A DNA stretch of 64,000 bases from Chytridium lagenaria (Eukaryota > Chytridiomycota > Chytridiomycetes > Chytridiales > Chytridiaceae). Numbering within the stretch: the first letter of the stretch is position 1; each line of letters starts with the position of its first letter. The notes beneath the pieces are model-generated. The model was not told the origin of the DNA, did not search any database, and saw nothing but the letters and a program-made list of their open reading frames with translations. The translations under genes were made by a program, and so were the position numbers. This document shows, in pieces, positions 11,410 to 26,644 of the stretch. The DNA lies in NCBI GenBank assembly GCA_025449115.1, contig JAHLKC010000040.1, positions 124,001 to 188,000 of the forward strand. The letters run 5' to 3'.

Positions 11410-11960
11410 AAGTTTTTTTTGGAAATGTTTGTCCCGACTTCCTCTAGGGAACCTTGTGACTGTTGCAGTATAAAAAGCCTGTGAATGTATCTATAATCGA
11501 AAGCACAACACTTACATGCACAAAGAACTTGAAAATTACATCCATGGTTGCAAGGTAGAAGAGTTAAGTTTTTTATTTCCTCCAAAAAAAGTACTATATC
11601 TAACTTTCCTAGTTTTATTATGTGAAATGCTCTGGGTTTTGTCTTATGAGCGTTTAAAAATGACATGTACCATATGTACGCTAGAACTCAACCACGTCTC
11701 GTAAACTTCCAAACGAAAAACCCACACACACTTTACAAGCTCCAATACAGCATCCTCGAACAAAGAAATCCACAAAAAAAACAAGGAAAAAACCGTCGCA
11801 GACATAGATGATGGAAGAAAGAAAATATCACGTTCATGTTTTGCAAGTGAGTGTGTTTGTGTGTACGGGCAGGTATGACTCCGAAAATAAGTTATCGTGA
11901 AAAGAGGTGTGTGCATAACATATCCGCACATAGCCTTACAAAAGGAATAAGGTTAACACC

Positions 11961-15536
<3,576 letters not shown>

Positions 15537-16881
15537 ATGACCCTCACAGATGCGTCTCAAGTCCGTCTCCCGCCAAACACCAAACCCCGGATTTGTCTCA
15601 TCTACAACCCCACCGACAGCAACGAACCCCTCACAACCATCACCCTTCCCCACCCCAAAACAGGTACCTTGATCATTTTATCAGCCCCTATCTTAAACTT
15701 CTCCAAGGCGTGCCCGTCCTCTTCGCCCTCAACACCACCACCGAGACAATCCTCGAAATCCATCGTCTAGAATCCAGCCTCGACCTTAACGATCACGTCA
15801 CCCCCATCCGTACCGCCGTATTCGGAAAGTACATGGTTCAAGGTATAGCACTCAGTTCTATCATTCGCTAAACATTTAGATGGGAATGTTTATGCATTCA
15901 CACCGTTCGATACTCTATTTATGATTTTACCATTCTGGGAGAAAGCGAGATTGTTGAGTGAGGTAGTTGAAAGCTAAACTGCGAAAGGCTCACTGTTGTT
16001 TTTAGAATGGAGCAGGAAAATGGGATGAAGTAGAGACAGCTTTATATGATGAACGCTACCCAGATTTAATGACGATTGCGGGGTGGAAGGGTTTACCGAA
16101 GTTGATGGAGAAAATATGTGATGTAAACGGTCTGAAAAAGCTCTGTCTTTTAGCATATTTCCTTACGATTTTAAAAATCGGTGTATTCTTATACTTGCTT
16201 TAATTTTAATCGTCTGTTATGTCTAACCTAAAGCTTTGCTTGTTGATAAGATAAGGTGCCTGGCCACACATTCTTTCGGCTAAATGATGAAAAAGTCGTT
16301 AATTGGCTTGAAGGAAAGGTACAGTCGCTCGCGTTCGTTATAAGAATAATGTCTGATCTTGGTTATTTTGACGTAAAAGGTGAACAGAGTGTTAAGCAGC
16401 TCTGCCAAATATGAATGCCTACGCCCTCCCGTCCAAGCTCAAGCCCAATTCTCCGAAGAAGATCTCTCACGTATAACCATACTTTCTATCCTATTTAATT
16501 CTATTCAGAACGCCGTAAAATTACCATTGCTCGTCTCGTTTGTGGTAACCTTTCTGCTAAATGGCAGAGTTTATTATTGGAGCGATGCAAGTAAGCCTCG
16601 TTAATTAATTTTTTTTAAGCAGGGTTCGTGCCTTAACATTTTTAAGCATCAACGATGCGTCTAAAGAATATAAGTACTTTATGGACATTCCTATGGGGAG
16701 ACATAACTCGGATTTGGAGGATAAGAAGGAGAATATTGAAAAGGTTTGTGTGGTTATGGTGATAGAATCTTTCTTAACTTTCCTATAGCCTATTAAAAAC
16801 CAATCTGCGGGTGTAAAACGGCTAGCGAAGGCCAGTACTAAGGGGATGAAAACGTTGAACAGTTTCTTTCAAAAAAAGTAA
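15537..16881 (+). CDS. RNASEH2B: Ribonuclease H2 subunit B
   Basis: Non-catalytic subunit B of the nuclear RNase H2 complex, which removes ribonucleotides and RNA-DNA hybrids from DNA. Exon 1 (15537-15663) ends in HPKTG and exon 2 (15708-15842) continues VPVLFALNTTTETILEIHRL and FGKYMVQ. Exon 3 (from 15880) gives DGNVYAFTPFDTLFMILPFW, matching the conserved family core in which a D-G-x-hydrophobic-Y sits just before the D-x-LF-x-ILP motif. Later exons encode GAGKWDEVETALYDERYPDL, VPGHTFFRLNDEKVVNWLEG and ILSILFNSIQNAVKLPLL. The last exon has a Lys-rich region and a C-terminal PCNA-interaction motif of the QxxhxxFF type (GMKTLNSFFQKK, stop TAA at 16879). Exon junctions 1-3 preserve phase exactly. 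The sixth exon boundary is less certain. Confidence 0.9.
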
Positions 16882-16944
16882 AGTTCATTTAAAGGGAGCT
16901 TTTATACGCATTGTTTCTATCTTACTGTTCATACATATCATACG

Positions 16945-17204
16945 AAGAGCTGATGCATCAGCTTAATCAACACGGTAATTGTTTTGTCGTCAGTCGCGGA
17001 CGGCATCACTATGCTATTAATCTCTAGTTCGATAAGCTTATTCCAGATCTTCCAAGAGACCTTTTTTCCTTTTTAAAGAATTGTTTGAACAATAAAGAAC
17101 ACGATTTCGTTAATATTGTTGTTTACTCAGAGGATGGGTTGAATTCTATGGAGGTGCTTAGGAAACAACGCGAGTGTTTTAAGTTAATGGTAAACCGACC
17201 TTAG
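16945..17204 (+). CDS. Unassigned short protein fragment
   Basis: A coherent C-terminal-looking exon follows a TCTCTAG acceptor near 17025. It reads FDKLIPDLPRDLFSFLKNCL, then EHDFVNIVVYSEDGLN and LRKQRECFKLMVNRP, ending at TAG 17202-17204. Upstream, a piece reading SYEELMHQLNQH stops at a GTAATT donor near 16974, but the phases do not match without a one-base correction. Composition (regular Leu/Phe, Lys/Glu) is protein-like. I do not recognise a family. It ends 6 bp before the convergent BCS1 gene. Confidence 0.3.
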
Positions 17205-17210
17205 TTATTT

Positions 17211-19142
17211 CTATAAATCTTTACTCATCTCCAAAGCTCTTCGCGGCTGTCCCTTATGCTTCATCAAAAACCCCTGAACAGCTGCCATACTCATTGACCT
17301 GTCAGGAATATGTCCTGCAAAACTCTTTGCAAGCTTCCGGATAATCTCGGGTGGTGTTGTGGCGTCGGCTGGGAAAAATTGAATGAAGAGCTCTTCGATT
17401 TGAAGGGATGTCGCGCGGTCAAAATGGACACGGACGTCCACTCGACCGGGACGGATAAGAGCCTTTTGATTGTGAGAAGAAACAAACTGGGGTGTGCTTA
17501 CAGGATCGAGCCTATCCATGTAATTTGTCGTCATGATGAGGATGCGACCTTCCTGAGCTAAAAGCTAGTGTAAGATCCAAATATGCTATAAATTCGTTTA
17601 CCTGCTACACCGTCAATCGCATTCAATAGACCGCTGAACGTGACAGTCGTTGGAGTGGTGGTGGTCATTTGATTTTGTCTTTGAATTTTCGCACGTTTCA
17701 TATCGTCATCTGACGTCGCTTCCTGGTCCTCACGGGTAACAAATGCAGCGTCAATACTTCAAGAAGGATGATGCATCGTTCAGGCGAATCAACCATCAAC
17801 TCAGTCAAGGCTGTTGAAAACGATTACACTACACGATTTCCTTGTATAAACTCACTTTCGTCCGTAAGACCTTTGTTTGAGAGGGAGATGACGTAGCTAT
17901 TGGCTTATTAATGTCTGGTGATACACCAGTCGAGGTCAGTCTCATTCTTCTTACATATTCAGTTTAAGTTCTCCTGCTAGGGCTACAAAATAAGTTAAAA
18001 GAAACGATAACACAAGGCAAAAAACCTGTAACAAAAGATGTCTTTCCAGTACCGGGATATCCATAAAACTAATTGAATGATATTTAGAGCAAGAACTATA
18101 TAACAACCGAGCGGGAAAGACAACATACGCAGTATCCACGTCGATACGGAATCCCACGTTCACTATACCACTTTTCGCTTTGCAAAAAGTCCTTTATATC
18201 CTCCAATACGTTTTCCTTAACTTTTTGATCAAGGACGATCGTATTCAGAGGTCGTATTGGGCGACTTCGCGTCCTTCTCTAACATAGCTTATCAGTAACA
18301 GAAAAAGAAAAAGGAAGAGAAAAAGGAAATGAAATGCCCACCCAATTCCCATATTGATCCGCTGAATAAATCACCGTCCTAGCCATGTCCTTCTCAACGT
18401 AGACTCTTCGCGCCTCCAAAGCCAATTCCTCCAGAATCTTACGAGACCCGCCTAAAGCGAAAATGGTGATGCGTTCCAAGCCATGCGCGGATTCGTTAGG
18501 TCCGGTTTTTAATGCGTTGACGCTTTAGCCAGAGAAGCCGATTTCTGAACCTGAACATGTGTTCACCAGCGGAGGGAAGAAAGTAGAGAGATGGCATGCC
18601 TTCGCTGCCATATTCGGATGATCCAGGAATGCGGTCTGGTGATGGTTTAGTGGCGCATTAATGTCGACGACATGCACCTTTTTTCATGGTTGGGGATGTA
18701 GAGACAGTGAATCTGGTTGTACTTTTCGATACGGGGTGTTCAGCTAAGTAGCTCATGATCCATAGAAAACTATCATCCTTGCTATCGTATTCCGCTGACA
18801 CCAAGAGGTTTCTCTCAAGTACTCGAAAGCGTAACCCCCAAAATACCTTACCCCAGCTGCAAGAGCGCCGAGAACGCCTAGTGTGAGACCACCGGTGGCA
18901 AATGGATTTCCATCAATGCCAACAGCCTCGGCAAAGCGTTGAACGAGTTGGCCGATCGGGCCTGTGGAGATGGATGGTGTTGGGGTTGTGAGGTCAAACA
19001 TTTCGTTTTCGCATTCTACAGGTTTCTTTGGAAGAGGGTTTAATGAGCCGATTTGTCTCCTCCTGATCAAAACTGGCTGAGTGAGGCGGGGAAGGAAGGC
19101 GGATCTTCGATATAAAATGGAATTACGATGAAGCCAGACCAT
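17211..19142 (-). CDS. BCS1: Mitochondrial chaperone BCS1 (AAA ATPase)
   Basis: Inner-membrane AAA ATPase that translocates the folded Rieske protein into complex III. From ATG 19142 an Arg-rich leader (WLHRNSILYRRSAFLPRL) precedes the Gly-rich segment NPFATGGLTLGVLGALAAGV, the N-terminal anchor. The BCS1-specific region follows (SAEYDSKDDSFLWIMSYLAE, GEHMFRFRNRLLW, RITIFALGGSRKILEELALE, RPIRPLNTIVLDQ). Walker A is GYPGTGKTSFV near 18050. The loop after Walker B reads DIDAAFVTREDQEA, then TVTFSGLLNAIDGV, MTTNYMDRLDP and ALIRPGRVDV. A 39-nt intron (GTAAGC...AAAAG, near 17450-17490) lies between RLDP and ALIRPGR and has no stop, so unspliced sequence stays open. A one-base shift near 18815 interrupts the N-terminal domain. 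Confidence 0.92.
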
Positions 19143-19568
19143 TAACACTTTAGTGCATAAGTCTGTATATTTTTCGTCTTTTCTCCGTTAGCGAAATGAG
19201 TAATCAAACAGCTGTTGGCGCCATTATCCATTACTATTGCTTTAGAATGTATGTACGCGGGTTGTATGTACGCGGGTTGTTGTTTATTCAACCATATTTA
19301 TTCAGCCATTATACAAATCAGGGGTCAGCTTAAGCGCATCTTGATTGCATTAAAATTACTCTAAGAAAAGGTTGAAAACACTGTAAATGAAGACATATAA
19401 AGAAGAACGATGAGCTGCTTGACGCTGCTTTTAATGAAAGAACTATGAAACCTGTCAGTGGAAATCATCAGTTTCTTCATAATAATATAATTCAATTCAT
19501 TCGTGATTTTGGTAGTTTTTGCACCTGGCGATCACATACCTACAGTGCCGTGATCTTTTGCAGAAAAG
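19143..19568. promoter_or_regulatory. Divergent promoter region BCS1 / DRC2
   Basis: A 426-bp spacer between divergent starts. It contains a perfect tandem copy of the 15-mer TGTATGTACGCGGGT at about 19249-19278 and otherwise AT-rich sequence. I looked for an RFX-type X-box upstream of DRC2 and saw none. Confidence 0.4.
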
Positions 19569-21408
19569 ATGCCAAAGAAGAAGGGAAAGAAGGATAAGAC
19601 CGTCAAGACGGAAGCGCAGCTACTGAAGGAAGAGGAGGCTAGAAAGAAGCTTTTGGAACAGCTCAAAGCAAAGGCCAAGGTTCACACACCGGTCAAGCTC
19701 TTGTACTGAAAGTTATTTCTTCATAATCAGGAACGGCAGGCCATCGAAGAGAAGAATGCTAAACTTAACCAATTGAAGATTCAGAATCGATGGAGGGAGA
19801 TTATGAAGCTGAGTGAGTGGGCATTTCGAGGGTTGTCGGCTTTTTGTCGATGCTGACATTCTTGTTTTGGGTGATAAGGCAAGGCGGCTGAGTTACGAGG
19901 GCAGGTTGAGACTCTCCGTCAAATCCATGAGCGGCATGTTGACAGAAAAAATGCATCACTTCAAGGACTTCAGACTGATGTTCGTGAAGCAGAGGAGCAA
20001 TTTTCTACGGCCTTGCAGGCTCACTGTGTCAACACTGATACTCTGATTGACATCCAGTTGGGAAGGTTGACCACGTTGCAGGCCATGTTTAATACTGACC
20101 TTGGGATATTGGAGAGCGAGTTTCATACTGAGCGGTATAATTTAGAGTTGATTATGATATCTGACAGTGGATTAAGGGCGAGGCTTCAGGCGCAACATGC
20201 AAAAGAGAAGGCCGAGATCCTCGGAATTATGGCACGCATGGAGCAGGAGTTTCAAGACACAGAGGCCGATGCAAAACATGAATATTCCTCTTTAAAGGAT
20301 GATGTGAAGAACAAGGTACAGAAGATGAACGCGGCTGGGACACAATGTATTAACAATACCCACTAAGAATCTGGAGGAGAAACACGCACTTAGGATCCAA
20401 CTCGAGGGAACTGTTGAAGATCTTTGGCGCCAATTCCAAGCTGCTCTTAACCAGTACAATATGAGCACGGAGGAGAGGAAAAAACAGTTTGAGGAGCTTA
20501 AAATGAAGGATCAGAAAAACGCTAAAGAGATTGAGATGCAGATGAAGAAATTAGTCAAGTTGCAGGTTTTTTTTTACCATTTTGGAGCGGACGCTGATAT
20601 GGGCAGGAAACCATCGCGCATTTTAAAACTCGTCTTTCAAATAACTCTCGAGAGTACGAGGAAAGGAACAGGGTGCTTCGTGAAGAGAAGGATGCTATAC
20701 AAGTGCACTTTCAGAGCTTGAAAAGAAAGATGAATACGTTCAGGGAACAGGAGAGGAGACGGCTCACTGACTTGACGCTGATATCATCTCGTGTGTTGAA
20801 GGATCTTCAAGTGAAGGTGGATAGGGCTGAGAAGATCATCAAGCTTGCAGAAATGAATAGAAAGCTTGAAACTGAGAGTGAGAAAATTATGCCATTCTAC
20901 TCAAGCACTGTGGATGACGTAGAATCTCAGAATTTGTTTGAGGTTTGATATACTTTCCCTTATCATTTTTTTTTTTAGGCCCATAGCTAAATGCATTACG
21001 AACAAACTCTTACATCCCACTTCACTTGTTTTGGTTAGATGAACCCAGCTTTGGCTTCTCTTCTTCCAAAAGAATACGCGGCTATGGAACAATTCCATAA
21101 GCGCTTCAACAAGGTCGCTCTTGACCTTCATGCACTACACAGGCACCGAGATGTGCTCCGCGAAGAAAACATGCATCTCCGGTCCATCCTCAAGCAATAC
21201 CTCGATGGCATCAGCTTGAACGAGGACGTGCTCTCTCAATTAAACCCGCTTGTTGTCGTCAACGGTAAGATATCTTGGTTCTTAACCATTCTAAACTCAT
21301 TCTAAAATGCTACCGATAGGCCGCACGAATGCACCGTTAAGACATCCGCAAAGTCAACTGAACATCACATACGTGGAACTATCGCATCAAAAGGCCCAAA
21401 TGACGTAA
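19569..21408 (+). CDS. DRC2: Dynein regulatory complex subunit 2 (CCDC65)
   Basis: Coiled-coil subunit of the nexin-dynein regulatory complex that links outer doublets in motile flagella. Exon 1 (19569-19679) encodes [20 protein letters not shown] and exon 2 (19731-19812) encodes [20 protein letters not shown]. From 19879 the protein continues [20 protein letters not shown] and [20 protein letters not shown], then [20 protein letters not shown]. Further exons are almost entirely heptad-rich ([60 protein letters not shown]). The C-terminal region [16 protein letters not shown] through [20 protein letters not shown] matches the conserved family end. The stop is TAA at 21406. Exon phases agree with no frameshift needed in the first three exons. 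A motile flagellum in this organism follows from this gene. Confidence 0.93.
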
Positions 21409-21475
21409 AATAATCCAATTCCTTGCCAGCATCATTCTGTACATTATTGATCATTTGCATAAATACATAAAACAC

Positions 21476-22424
21476 CTAGTATAATCGAAAATCGGGATCC
21501 CCTATAGCTCTATCTGCCAGTTCAAGCATTTTTCGATGCTGTTCCCAATAAATGTCCGACTTTTCAGTCTCTTCCAGCTTTTCCTCGTCAATGACCATTT
21601 CCTTTTCGTTCTCTGCGATTGGAGCTTGAACTGATAACGTGATGTCCATCTCCTCGGGCTCTTGTAATGATAATGGACGTTCACTATCTTCAAATATCTT
21701 GTTTAACATAGCCATGACCTCATCACAGCAACTTAAGGAAAGTCATTCAGCAAGTTATATGGATGGATACACATTTTTTTAAATATTACCTCTTGACAGA
21801 TTCGGTAGTCTTTTTTCTCCTCTTTATTTGCCTTTCCATGAGCAGCCTCAAAGTATCTCTTGCCTGATGTGGTCTATATCGGTTGAGCAGAAAGTGCATG
21901 TTGATAAGGATAATGCGAATATGCTCAACTTTGAGATTCGCCTAAAACCACACTTAATACAAATACTGGCTTACTTTTTACCTCCAACGGCCTAAGTATT
22001 AAAAAGTCCGTTAACTCGAGAAAGTTGACGATAATGACTTATTTAGCTTCTTGAGCTCGGCTATCTTATCTGCAATGCATGTCAGCGATTTCATACCCTT
22101 CGCGTAGTTCCTCACCGCAATCGTCTTCAAAGAGTTGATGAATCCCCATTTCACGGAGAAAAGGATCATCGTCCGATGTCTTAGTATAACAGCTATCAAT
22201 ACACCCATGAATATCAATGCAGCTTACGTCAAGTGCTTCCAAAGAGCATGTAGTTTCCTTCATGCACATCAGGCGGGTCAAGCGGCAGTGGTGGATATTC
22301 CCTATCTCCAAAATCTCCCTCCCTCTTTTCTCCGCCTATGTCTCTCCAAGTTCTCATTCGTGTATTGCTTGTAGTAAGCTGGTGGTGGTGGATACTGCGA
22401 GACGACTTCAGCGGTCGCAGCCAT
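21476..22424 (-). CDS. MED7: Mediator complex subunit 7
   Basis: Middle-module subunit of Mediator, which connects activators to RNA polymerase II. From ATG 22424: MAATAEVVSQYPPPPAYYKQ, the characteristic MED7 opening with the YPPPP motif, then YTNENLERHRRRKEG. The next exons give FLREMGIHQLFED, IAELKKLNKSL, and after an intron VEHIRIILINMHFLLNRYRP followed by HQARDTLRLLMERQIKRRKK. This reproduces the family core motif I-N-x-H-x-LN-x-YRPHQAR-x-L. The last exon encodes an acidic tail ending at TAG 21476. It is convergent with DRC2 (67 bp apart) and divergent from COG5 (237 bp). Confidence 0.92.
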
Positions 22425-22661
22425 GTCGATTACGGTTGTGCAACTTTTCTAAAAGATCAGTGTTGAGGCCTTGATGATGCTCTCCGTGACGACTGCACGC
22501 GAGATAGGGTCTGCGTCACCAGACCATACGGATCCGGGAGTGGACCCGGATACACGGTTCTGGGAGTGACCAAAGACGACCTTCGATGACGGCATCCATC
22601 CATACCATGCTCCAACATGCAGGTTTGTTGTTTTTCTCTGGGTTATGTTTGGTCTAGCCCA
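22425..22661. promoter_or_regulatory. Divergent promoter region MED7 / COG5
   Basis: A 237-bp spacer between two divergent starts. It contains an ATCCGGG/CCCGGAT inverted repeat near 22530-22551. An upstream exon of COG5 ending at a CATGCAG|GTTTG site near 22622 is possible, in which case part of this would be 5' UTR. Confidence 0.3.
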
Positions 22662-25600
22662 ATGCATTCATTGACGTCCGAGCCTTTTTGTGTTATAGAC
22701 TACAGAGACTTTTGTTCGGACGGGTTCGATGCATCCGACTATGCAAACATGATCATTCAGGCGCCGCAGAGTCAAGCTTTCAAAAAACGGACATTTCAGC
22801 AGCGATATCAAAGCTCTCGTTTAACATTGAGCATCTGAACAAACAACTTCATGATCAGGTTGGGATAGCTTTTTGTTGGGTTATGAATCTGATAGAATGG
22901 GTTTAGGTTACTACTCATTACGAGGATCTGTTGCAGCAGGTCACCGGGCTTTCGCAATTGGAACAGGCGGTAGTCCGCGTGAAGGATGGGGTACAGTCTC
23001 TCAATACTTCATTTGAAAGGTTGGGAATATACCTCTGTGAATTACTGGCTGATACATTCTTAACAGAGTGAAGATTAAGATTGAGGAGAACCATGATCAG
23101 TTCAGGAGCAATTCCGTTCAGTTGACCAGAGCTCAGGAAGCGGCGGATGTTCTTCGTCGGTACGGAGATTCTTATTTCTTGTGAAAAGGCTGGAAATTCA
23201 GTCACCACAAGATTCGAGGGAGCTGTCTAAAGCTGCTTTGAGCTTGTGTGAGATAGGTAGGCAATTGTGTGCTGGAGAGTAGTTTTGACGGGATATTTAG
23301 ACGAGATCCTGGCCGAATCGGATCTTTCGGGTATTCAAGTCGTCGAAGTTCAGCTCCCAAAAGTGAAAAAGACCAGAACAGCAGTCATCTCGCAGGCCGA
23401 GAAACAGATTCAAGAGGGCTTAAAAACTCAAGTACTTACTGAAAATAGTTTTTTAATTTCTAACCTCACTCTAAAAGACCCAACCTGAAATTGCATCAGG
23501 GCTTCAAGTGTTTTACAACTTAAATCAACTTTCAGAAAAGACAAAGGATATCCTTGACAGGATTCTTGATACCCTAATTCAGAACGTCAGGTCGGCTTTA
23601 GATGCGTCCATTTTAAGTAAAGAGATTCAAGGTAAGGATTCGTTCGAACAGCAGGCACTTCAACTATGTAGAATCCAATGCGGCTTTGGAGAGATCTAGG
23701 AAGGAGAATGGTCCTGGGCCTGTAACTCTTTATGCTGCCGGTTTGTGGCGTAGAATGGAGGATTTCATGGATGTGCTGTATGAAAACACGTTAAAGGTCT
23801 ACCTTTTGGAACGTGTGCTCGTGCGTATGAGAGATCCTTTAGCCCAGACTACTTTTCTGGATCTCGTTGTTAAGGTGGGCATTGTCACTGCACACGAATT
23901 CTCAGTATTGGTTTTAGGTTATTGACGGAGGCATCATCCAGTATTACTGGAAGACCCTATTGCATTCCTTTGAAAAAGAATTAAAGCTCGCAACAAAAGG
24001 TAATTCGCTTTTCGAAATTATGTATTAAACTTTTGATTAGCATCTACCTTCCTCCTCCAAATCTTCCAAGTAGGCTACCCAAAGCTCCTCCGCTTCTTCC
24101 ACGATTTTTTCAGTCGTCTCGCCGTCTACGTCAAATCCCATACCTCAAAAGACGCGCCAGTAGCTCCCTCATTTTTAGCGTCCACAGCTTCATTAAAATC
24201 TCCTGTAACGCCTGTCGGCAAGCAACCACCTTTGGGCTCATCAGCGGAGCAGTGGCATCATATTCCGGATGCTCTTGCTTTGTTAAAACCGTTGAGACCG
24301 TTTGAGACGGCGTATTTACAGGACTCGTATTCTAGGTTGTTGGAGCCAGTCAACAATGCGTTCCCGGATAAACCTGTTGTTGGGGCGAGGCCTCTACCGT
24401 CCCGGGATGATGTGGATAAAGTGTTGAGAACAGTTTCGAGGTATGTAACCACCAAAAAGGAGCCTTTTAATTTGTCTCCTCATCGTTTGGTGAAACTTAC
24501 CATATGTTTTTATTCTTTCACCATTCTTAACCTTATTCAATGTGGTTAGGGAACTTGATGTTGCTAAATTTGATGAAGGGCTCCTCCGAGCTGTCGTCAA
24601 ACGTGTAGCTCAAACACTCAACATGTACGCCATTCGCACTGAACACTCTGCGGCGACCGACGCGTCCGCCTATCAAGTCACAGGTGCAGGGACAGCAACC
24701 TCATCGCAGTTGTTGAACCTTGAGATTGTGAACTGTTTGTGGAGTCTAGGGGATGGTGTGTATCAGATTGGTGGAGAATTTAAGCAGAACGCGCATGTGG
24801 TTACGGTTATTTTGGAGTCGATTGGGGTGAGATTGTTATGGTTTATTGTTTTTTTTGGATGGGGGGGTTACTGACTTTACGTGCCTTTTATTGTTTTTGA
24901 TGTAGGGGATCAATAAGTCATACAGGCCATTATTGAACCGCTGATGATTCATATTACGAGGGAGATTGAGACGACGATTTTAAAGATCCATAAAGAGGAT
25001 TACGCAAAGTAAGAAAACATCAGATTTCATTTGCTTTTTTCGGTTTTTTTTTTTTTTTGGGGGTGGGGGGTGTTGTAGTAGTTATCTCATGATTTGCGTA
25101 GAGCTGTTCACCGAAACATTCCTGGACAAAGAAACTCAATGCAACGGCCGAACCCCCTCCAGCACGTTTATCCTCGAAGTCGGTATGAAACTCCGCTGGA
25201 TTTCGCGAGAACTCTTATCAAGGCTACAATGTGGTGACGATCTGAAAACATGGTAATGATTTTATTTTCATTTCCCCAATACTTTACTACAATACTCATC
25301 ATTTTTTAAAAAAAAGTATAGGGTATCTTTAGTTGCTGCCCGGATTCTTGAATTCTTTTTACGACACGCAAGTCTTGCGAGACCGTTGAGTGAGACGGGG
25401 AAGTTGAAGTTGACGAGTGATATGACGCAGTTGGAGTTTGCGTTGAATCAGTGGGTGAGTGTTGCTGGATTGAGTTTAGAGGGAGTGTGAGTGAAGAATA
25501 TAAAGCGTTGAGATCTTTCCGGTGAGTCCTTTCTTTTCTGACATTATCTCAATCACATGATTTGATTATATTTTTCTGTTTGATCATCTTGCTTTCATGT

Positions 25601-25964
25601 TTCCCCGATCCCTAAACCACTCTTTTATGTTTTTCACACTCTCAGTCAACTCCTCTTCCTCGACCTCACCCAAGTCACCGCCATCCACCACACCTCCTCC
25701 CTCCCCCCCCTCATCATATCCCACCATCTCATAGTCCGCTGTCATCCCTCCATCCCGCTCCCCACCTCCGCCTTCAACTGGACCGAAGCGCAATACTCTG
25801 AATGGCTTGACTCTCGGAATGACGTGGAGGGAGCCGGACTGTTGAGTCGATGTCTTGATGCTTATGTTGAGGAGGTGAGGAGACGAGGGGAGAAGGAGTT
25901 TAGAGTGGAGTATCCGGTTTTGAGGACGGTGTTGGGGGGCGTGAAGAAGGTGGAGGGGGGGTGA
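22662..25964 (+). CDS. COG5: Conserved oligomeric Golgi complex subunit 5
   Basis: Tethering-complex subunit acting in retrograde traffic within the Golgi. The N-terminal region reads DYRDFCSDGFDASDYANMII, then, after a one-base shift at an A run (22792-22797), TDISAAISKLSFNIEHLNKQ and HYEDLLQQVTGLSQLEQAVV. Further exons give RFLFLVKRLEIQ, LSKAALSLCEID, DLSGIQVVEVQLPKVKKTRT, GLQVFYNLNQLSEKTKDILD, LYAAGLWRRMEDFMDVLYEN and VLVRMRDPLAQTTFLDLVVK, all in the order of the family. The C-terminus (LDLTQVTAIHHT, TEAQYSEWLDSRND, FRVEYPVLRTVLGGVKKVEG) ends at TGA 25962. Many short introns are present. The ATG at 22662 fits the usual short leader before the conserved FD-AS-Y motif. Confidence 0.92.
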
Positions 25965-26644
25965 ATGGATAATGAATAAAAGGGGTTTTTTTATATTGAC
26001 TTTTGTGTCTTGGATATGCGGTGTTGAAGCTTATCGTCATCACCTACGTTACTAATTTAGGATACAGCAGGGTATACATCCACGTGCGAAAGTGATTTTC
26101 AGAACCCCCTGAAAGACTTTTGTTTTTTTTAATTGTTCTCTTTTTTTACTTTTCTTTACTGGTTTTCAGATCCCTCTGGCTTTTTAATTTTTTTATTTTT
26201 AATGGTAAGCTCAAACCGGGGGAAAAAAAGGGCATAAAGAGGGGATAAAATGTTTTGGCGCAACAACAAAACCGAGAAAAGCGGGAAAGAGCAAGAGCAA
26301 ATGGGGGCAAAAAAAACACAAGCAAAGTATAAAAGAAACAATAAGGGGGGGGGACAAAAAAAAAGGTGGATAAAAGAGCAAAAACCAATACATGTTGGTT
26401 GGAAAGGGGCCCGAAAACAAAAAAACAAGGAATCAGAAAAAAACAAAAAAAATTAAAAAAATAAATCGGAGGTTCGAAAGGAACAAGAGTGGGGTCAGCC
26501 TGGAATCATACTAAAAAAAAAAGAGAGAGGTTATTTAAAAAACACGGGTTATGGAACGAGGGGGAGGAATTGTGCAATAAAACCGTGTCCACAATAACAC
26601 CTCCCTCCCCGCCCTCTAAAACAACGAATCACCTCAACCGCTTT
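25965..26644. other. Purine-rich spacer between convergent genes
   Basis: The + strand from about 26210 to 26580 is strikingly A/G-rich (poly-A runs, GGGGGG, AAAAGAGAGAGG), giving long but meaningless Phe/Pro/Leu frames on the other strand. It separates the 3' ends of COG5 and the arrestin-like gene and probably contains both 3' UTRs. Confidence 0.4.

Noticed and set aside
22528..22552. Inverted repeat ATCCGGG/CCCGGAT as a tRNA or terminator
   Set aside because: It is a short hairpin only, without a tRNA-like arm pattern, and lies in a divergent promoter.
26146..26446. Phe/Pro/Leu-rich minus-strand frames resembling membrane proteins
   Set aside because: They come from a polypurine tract on the other strand; no domain or splice context supports them.
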